This document shows, piece by piece, positions 55,801 to 61,800 of a stretch of 64,000 nucleotides of DNA. The DNA lies in assembly GCF_004364345.1 (NCBI RefSeq), contig NZ_SOCA01000004.1:248001-312000 (forward strand). The letters run 5' to 3'. The translations under genes and the position numbers were made by a program. Each line of letters starts with the position of its first letter. Position 1 is the stretch's first letter. The notes under the pieces were generated by a model. It made no database searches. It had not been told where the DNA came from and was given only the letters and a program-made list of their open reading frames with translations. This DNA comes from Prosthecobacter fusiformis (lineage in GTDB: Bacteria > Verrucomicrobiota > Verrucomicrobiia > Verrucomicrobiales > Verrucomicrobiaceae).

Positions 55801-58800
55801 AGGAAGCTTCCGCATACGTATTCCAGTGCCGAATTCCACGTATCCGCTGGCCAGCGGTGTGGCTGACAGCAATGACAACGGGGAAGACAATGACAGCAAC
55901 GGTCTGCAACCAGGCGGTGTGGGCACGGCTGTATTCAGCCCGTTCTTTATGCTGGCTGCCGGCAGAGAACCGGGGAGCAACGGTACTGGCAATGCAGAGA
56001 ATACCCTGGACTTTGGTTTCCGTGCCTGCCCTACCCTGGTATTGAATCCTGCGGTGCTGGGCGCAGCGACGAGGAATCTATCGTATTCGGTAACACTGAA
56101 TACCACAGGCGGCACGGGACCCTACAGTTACTCTCTCAGTACAGGGAGTCTGCCTGAAGGACTAACATTGAATGCTTCAGGGCTGCTTTCGGGCACCGTA
56201 TCATCCTCGGCCTTCCTGGGCGATTATAACTTCACCCTGCGGGCGACCGATGCGACGGGGTGCTTTGGTTCACGTGCTTATACTCTGCGTGTCACTCAAG
56301 GGATCATCTCCATCAGCCCGCCGGTATTGCCCGGAGCTGTCCAGTATGCGGCCTATACGCAGGCGCTAACAGCCGCTGGAGGAACCTCTCCGTATGCATG
56401 GAGTGCCTCTCCAAGAGCTCCTACCGGGGCGGTGGCATGGTGGCCGGGGGAGAATAGCGCGGGGACATTGATCGGCATTGATTCCGGCACGGCCTTTGAG
56501 GGCACGTCCTATGGGACGGGACGTGTGGGCAATGCGTTTGTCTTTGATGGGACGAATGATTATGTGGCAGTGGGCGATGCGCCGGAACTGCGTCCTGCCT
56601 TGCTGACTTTGGAGGCCTGGGTGAATCCAAGCTATCCGATGAATGGAAACGCCTCGGTGATTTCAAAAACCACGTCATCGCTGGGAACGGACGGCTATGG
56701 CCTGGGGCAGCTAGGTGCGGACAATACCTTTGGCTTTTGGATCAATAACCGAAGCAGCAACCGGGTGACGACGACGCTGACCTCCGGCGTGTGGCAGCAT
56801 GTGGTGGCCACCTATGACGGCAGCATGATGAAGCTGTACGTGAATGGGGTGTTGGTCTCCAGCCTGAGTTTCACAGGCGGCATTACGCACAGCACGACCT
56901 CTGTCCTGATCGGCGGCGGTGTGGCGGATGGTCCTTGGAAGGGCGGCGTGGATGAGGTGCTGATTTATGAGCGGGATCTGTCCCTGGCGGAAATCCAGAC
57001 CCGATATAATGCGACGCAGACGGGCAATCAGGGAATGCCACAAGGGCTGAGCCTGAATGCATCCACAGGTGTCCTGAGCGGCACACCGACATCCATTCCA
57101 GGTGTCTATACCTTTACGGCGAGGGCGGTGGATGCGGTGGGGACATTGGGCCTGCGGGATTATACTCTGGTGCTAAATTGCCCAAGCCCGGTCATCACTC
57201 CTGAAACGCTTCCAGATGCCACGCGTCTGGCTGCCTATAGTGCCCAGACGCTGACTGCGGCTGGTGGCACGGCTCCGTATAGCTGGAATGTGAGTGCAGG
57301 CAGCCTGCCGACGGGCATCACTCTTTCCACAGGTGGTGTCCTCAGCGGTACCCCGACAGCCAGCCCGGAGACTTATAACTTTACCGTTCGGGCTTTGGAT
57401 GCTGCGGGTTGCCAGGCTACTCGGGCGTATAGCCTGCGAGTCGTTTGCGGAGCACTGGCCATCAGCCCTTCCTCGCTGCCTGCTGCCCAGCAGTTTGTCT
57501 CGTATTCCCCTCAGTCTCTTTCCAGCAGCGGGGGGACGGGGGCGTATGTCTATTCGATTTCCACCGGTGCACTGCCTTCCGGCATGGCTCTATCCTCCGG
57601 CGGCAGTCTGAGCGGCACACCGAATGCTGCACCGGGCAGTTACGGGGTCACTATTCGTTCTACCGACAGCGTGGGTTGCTTCAGCACCCGGGCTTATGTG
57701 ATCACGGTGGCCTGTCCGGTGATCGGCATCTCGCCATCCAGCTTGCCTGTGGGGAACCAGAATGTGGCTTATTCGCAACAACTGACTGCCAGCAATGGGA
57801 ACGGCTCCTATACCTGGGCTATCGCTGCGGATTCGCTGCCTGCGGGGCTGACACTTTCTGCGGGAGGATTGATTTCCGGGACCGTGACGGCACCTTCTGG
57901 AAGCTATCCGGTGACGGTCCGGGTCACGGATGGCTCCAATTGTACGGCCACACGCAGCTATACCCTGGTGATAGCCTGCCCGGTGATGACGGTTGCCCCG
58001 GCATCCCTGCCTGCGGGTACGGGAGGCACGTTCTATAGCCAAACACTGACAGCAACGGGCGGTGTGGGGCCTTATACCTGGAGTGTGTTGGGTGGAAATC
58101 TGCCTAGCGGTGTGACTCTATCCAGCGGTGGTGTGCTTTCTGGAACGCCATCGGTCAGCAGCTTTGGCAGTTATACCTTTAATGTCAGGATCACGGATTC
58201 CCGCGCTTGTGTGCAGGATACCAATCTGACGCTGACGATCAGTTGTCCGGTGATCACGATGAACCCTTCCTCCCTGCCTGCTGGCAGTGTGGGCGTGGCC
58301 TATGATGCTTCCTTGAATGCTACAGGGGGCACGGGCTCGTATCTTTGGAGTGTGGTGAATGGCAGTCTGCCACCGGGGCTGCAACTTGTGCAGGGCGGCG
58401 GGACGCTTGTTGGCGCTGGCACGGCCTATGATGAGGTCTTTGACCCTGCGGGTTCCGTGACGGTGGATCCGCCGGATGCCGCTTCTGGTTCCCAGTCTCA
58501 AGGTGGCTCCGCTGGACCTGAACAGGTTGGCTATTGGTCCCTGTCCGCAGCGGGCGGAATCAGCCTGGATCATCCTACACTGGGCAACCTGGAAAGCGGT
58601 GCGCAGACGGCATTGGACGGCACGGCTTTAAAATTCCAGATCTCCAGCAATGCACCTACTCTGCTGGGGCAGTTGGATGATGAAGACACGGTGTCCGCCG
58701 TCTGGGACGCGACGGTTGTATTTGATGAGACGGATGCGGTGATTCAGTTGCAGCCTAACACCCGATATACTGTGAGCTTGCTGCTGGATGGCAGCCATGG

Positions 58801-61800
58801 ATTGCTGGAACCGGATACGGATATCGAACCGACATTCACACTGGAACTGCTGGATGGAGCAGGCAATGCTGTGACCTCAATATCCTCTGGGACTGTCGTG
58901 GATCTACGGGATTTGCTGGCAGCGGAGACGACTGCTGGAACGGTCAATGTGACTTTTGCAACGGGTGCTGTGGTGGCTCCGGGTGCGGTGGGATTGCGGG
59001 TGAAGGGCAGTGCAATGCTGAACCGGGATGCCATGCAGGTGACCACCACTTTTGCCACGGTGAAGAATCTGCTGATCACCAGCAGCAGTGCGACGGGGAG
59101 CAGCGTGAGCGCGAAGATCGTCGGCACGCCTCTATGCAGTGATGACGAGCAGGGATTCACACTGCGTGCGACGGATGCCAATGGCTGTGCGGCGGTGGGT
59201 GATTACACCATCACTGTGAACTGTGCGCCAGTAACGCTGGTGACGACGGCACTGGATGATGCGGTGGTGGGGGAAAGTTATCTCCAAGTTCTCGAGGCTT
59301 CAGAAGGACTGGCACCTTACACATGGACACTGGCGGCAGGCTCACTGCCGACGGGCCTTTCTCTGGCACCTACCGGCGGCATTACCGGTGTGCCGACTGT
59401 GGCGATGGAAAGCACCTTCACTGTGCGAGTGACGGATGCCTGCGGATGCTCCGCCACGAGAGTGCTGACATTGACCAGTGGTTGTCCGTTCATCGATGTG
59501 ACGCCAGAAGAGCTGCCGAAAGCTTATCTGAGCACGGCTTATAACCAGGAGCTGACGGCTACCGGCGGCACAGGGCCCTACCTTTGGTCCATCGAATCCG
59601 GTGAACTGCCGGATGGGCTGAGCCTGAGCGCCGGTGGTGTCATCACTGGTCAGGCCAGCGAGATCGTATCGGCCTTGTTCACAGTCGTGGTCACGGATGC
59701 GTATGGATGCTCCTCGGTGCGGGCTTATAGCCTCACTTCCAATGGACTGTCCCTGGGCAATCTGGTCTTCAATGATGTGAATTTGAATGGTCTCCGCGAT
59801 GTGGGTGAGCCGGGGGTGGAGGGCGCGACGGTCCAGCTTTGGAGTACCGGGGCGGATCAGGCCATCGGCGGAAGTGGGGGAAATGCGGATGCCCAGGTGG
59901 GCAGCACGCAGGTGACAACGAATACGGGTGCGTATGCCTTTACCGGACTGGCTGCGGGTTATTATTATGTGCGGGTGATCCCGCCAGCTCTATGCCCACT
60001 GCCAGGAGGAAGTCCGGTGAATGAGGACAATGGCGTGGACAATGACAACAACTCAGCCAGCCAGCCAAGCGGCTCCGGGACGGTGATCTACGGCCCGGTG
60101 GTGCATCTGACCAATGGCGGTGAGCCGACGGCGGAAGATGGTGATGAAGATACTGATTTCACCCAGGATTTTGGTCTGTTCCGTGGGATGAGCCTGGGCA
60201 ACCTGGTCTTCCAGGATAGCAATGACAACGGACTGCGTGACGGAGGTGAGCCCGGCATTAACGGGGTAACGGTCGAGCTATGGTCTCCTGGAACCGATGA
60301 CCAGTTTGGTGGAACCGATGATGTGCGGCTGCAAACGACGACCACCACGGGTGGAGGAGTGTATGGGTTCACGTCTTTGCCGCCGGGACGTTATTACATG
60401 CGCATCCCTGCACCGCCGCTGTCGCATCCCCTTTCCAGCAGCAACACGGAGATGCGGGATATCGCGGTGGATAATGATGACAACGGGCACCAGCTCGCTG
60501 GCGGTTCCATTTATAGTCCGATCATCACACTGACAACGGGTGAGGAAACCACGGACGACGGCTATACAGATGACACGGTGGACTTTGGTCTGTGTAATGT
60601 ACAGCCTACGGCTTATGTCTCGGCCACGACGGATGATGGCATCCAGCTATACGATCCGGTGCAGCGCCAGTTTAAGGGCGTATTCCACCATCCATTTGGC
60701 ACAAGTCACAACCAGGGAGATGGCGACCCGTTTGATGTGCCGTATGACATTGAACTGGGGCCGGATGGCAACTTTTACGTCGCCCATTTCGGAGCCAGCA
60801 ATATCCGGAGGATCAACGCCCTCGGCCAGGACCAGGGTGCCGTGTTGAATAACTCAGCGGCATTGGTCAGCTTTATTGTGTCCTTTGCTATCGGGCCTGA
60901 TGGTAACTTTTATGTGGTGGATCACAATGGGCAGCGAGTGGTGAGATTTCATGGACCGCTGAGCACCACGCCGGGCGAACCGATGGGTGAGGCACCGTTT
61001 ACACTTTTCACTCAGACAGGGATTCAGGATCTGAATTTTGGTCCAGACGGGAACCTGTATGCGGTGATTCAAAGCGGGGCGAACCGCGAGGTGCGGCGCT
61101 ATAGTGCGACCACTGGTGCACTGCTGAATGTCATCGTTACGGATGTGCAGCTGGTGAACATGGTGCCAGGGGGCGAGCCTGTGGCCATCATCTCCGGCAT
61201 CGATATCCATGGAAGCACGCTTTATGGGATTAACCGTCTGGACGGTGAAATTTTCCGTGTCAATCTGGCGCAGCCGTCAGCCCCGGGAGCGCCTGAACTG
61301 CTGGCGACTCTGGATTCCGCCGGGGTCGGTTTGGTGGAAGCGCGAGACATTGAGATGAATCCTGGAAACGGGAAGCTCTACATCGCCGGGTATAACTGGA
61401 GCAAGCCAGTGGTCGGTGGAACCAATGCGACGGGATCCGTCGTCGAGGTGGACATCAGCACGGCCCCCAACGGTACTGTGCGTGTCTTTGAAGCTCCGAT
61501 CCCAACGCCGCCAGGGCCTAACAATGAGATTTGGTCCTGCCCGCATTCAATGGCGTTCGGGCGTCCGCTTGTGAAGCTGGCTGACAGTGTTTCCATCGGC
61601 AGTTTGGTCTGGAATGATGCCAATGCCAACGGTGTCTATGAAGCCGGTGAGCGAGGCATCCCGAGTGTGCGTGTGGAACTGTGGCACGATGCCGATGAGG
61701 ATCTTGGCAATGGTGCAGAACTGCTCCTGGGCTGGACCTATACGGATGAGCGTGGGGCGTATTATTTCTCCGGGCAGGCTCCAGGCCGTTATCAGGTGAA

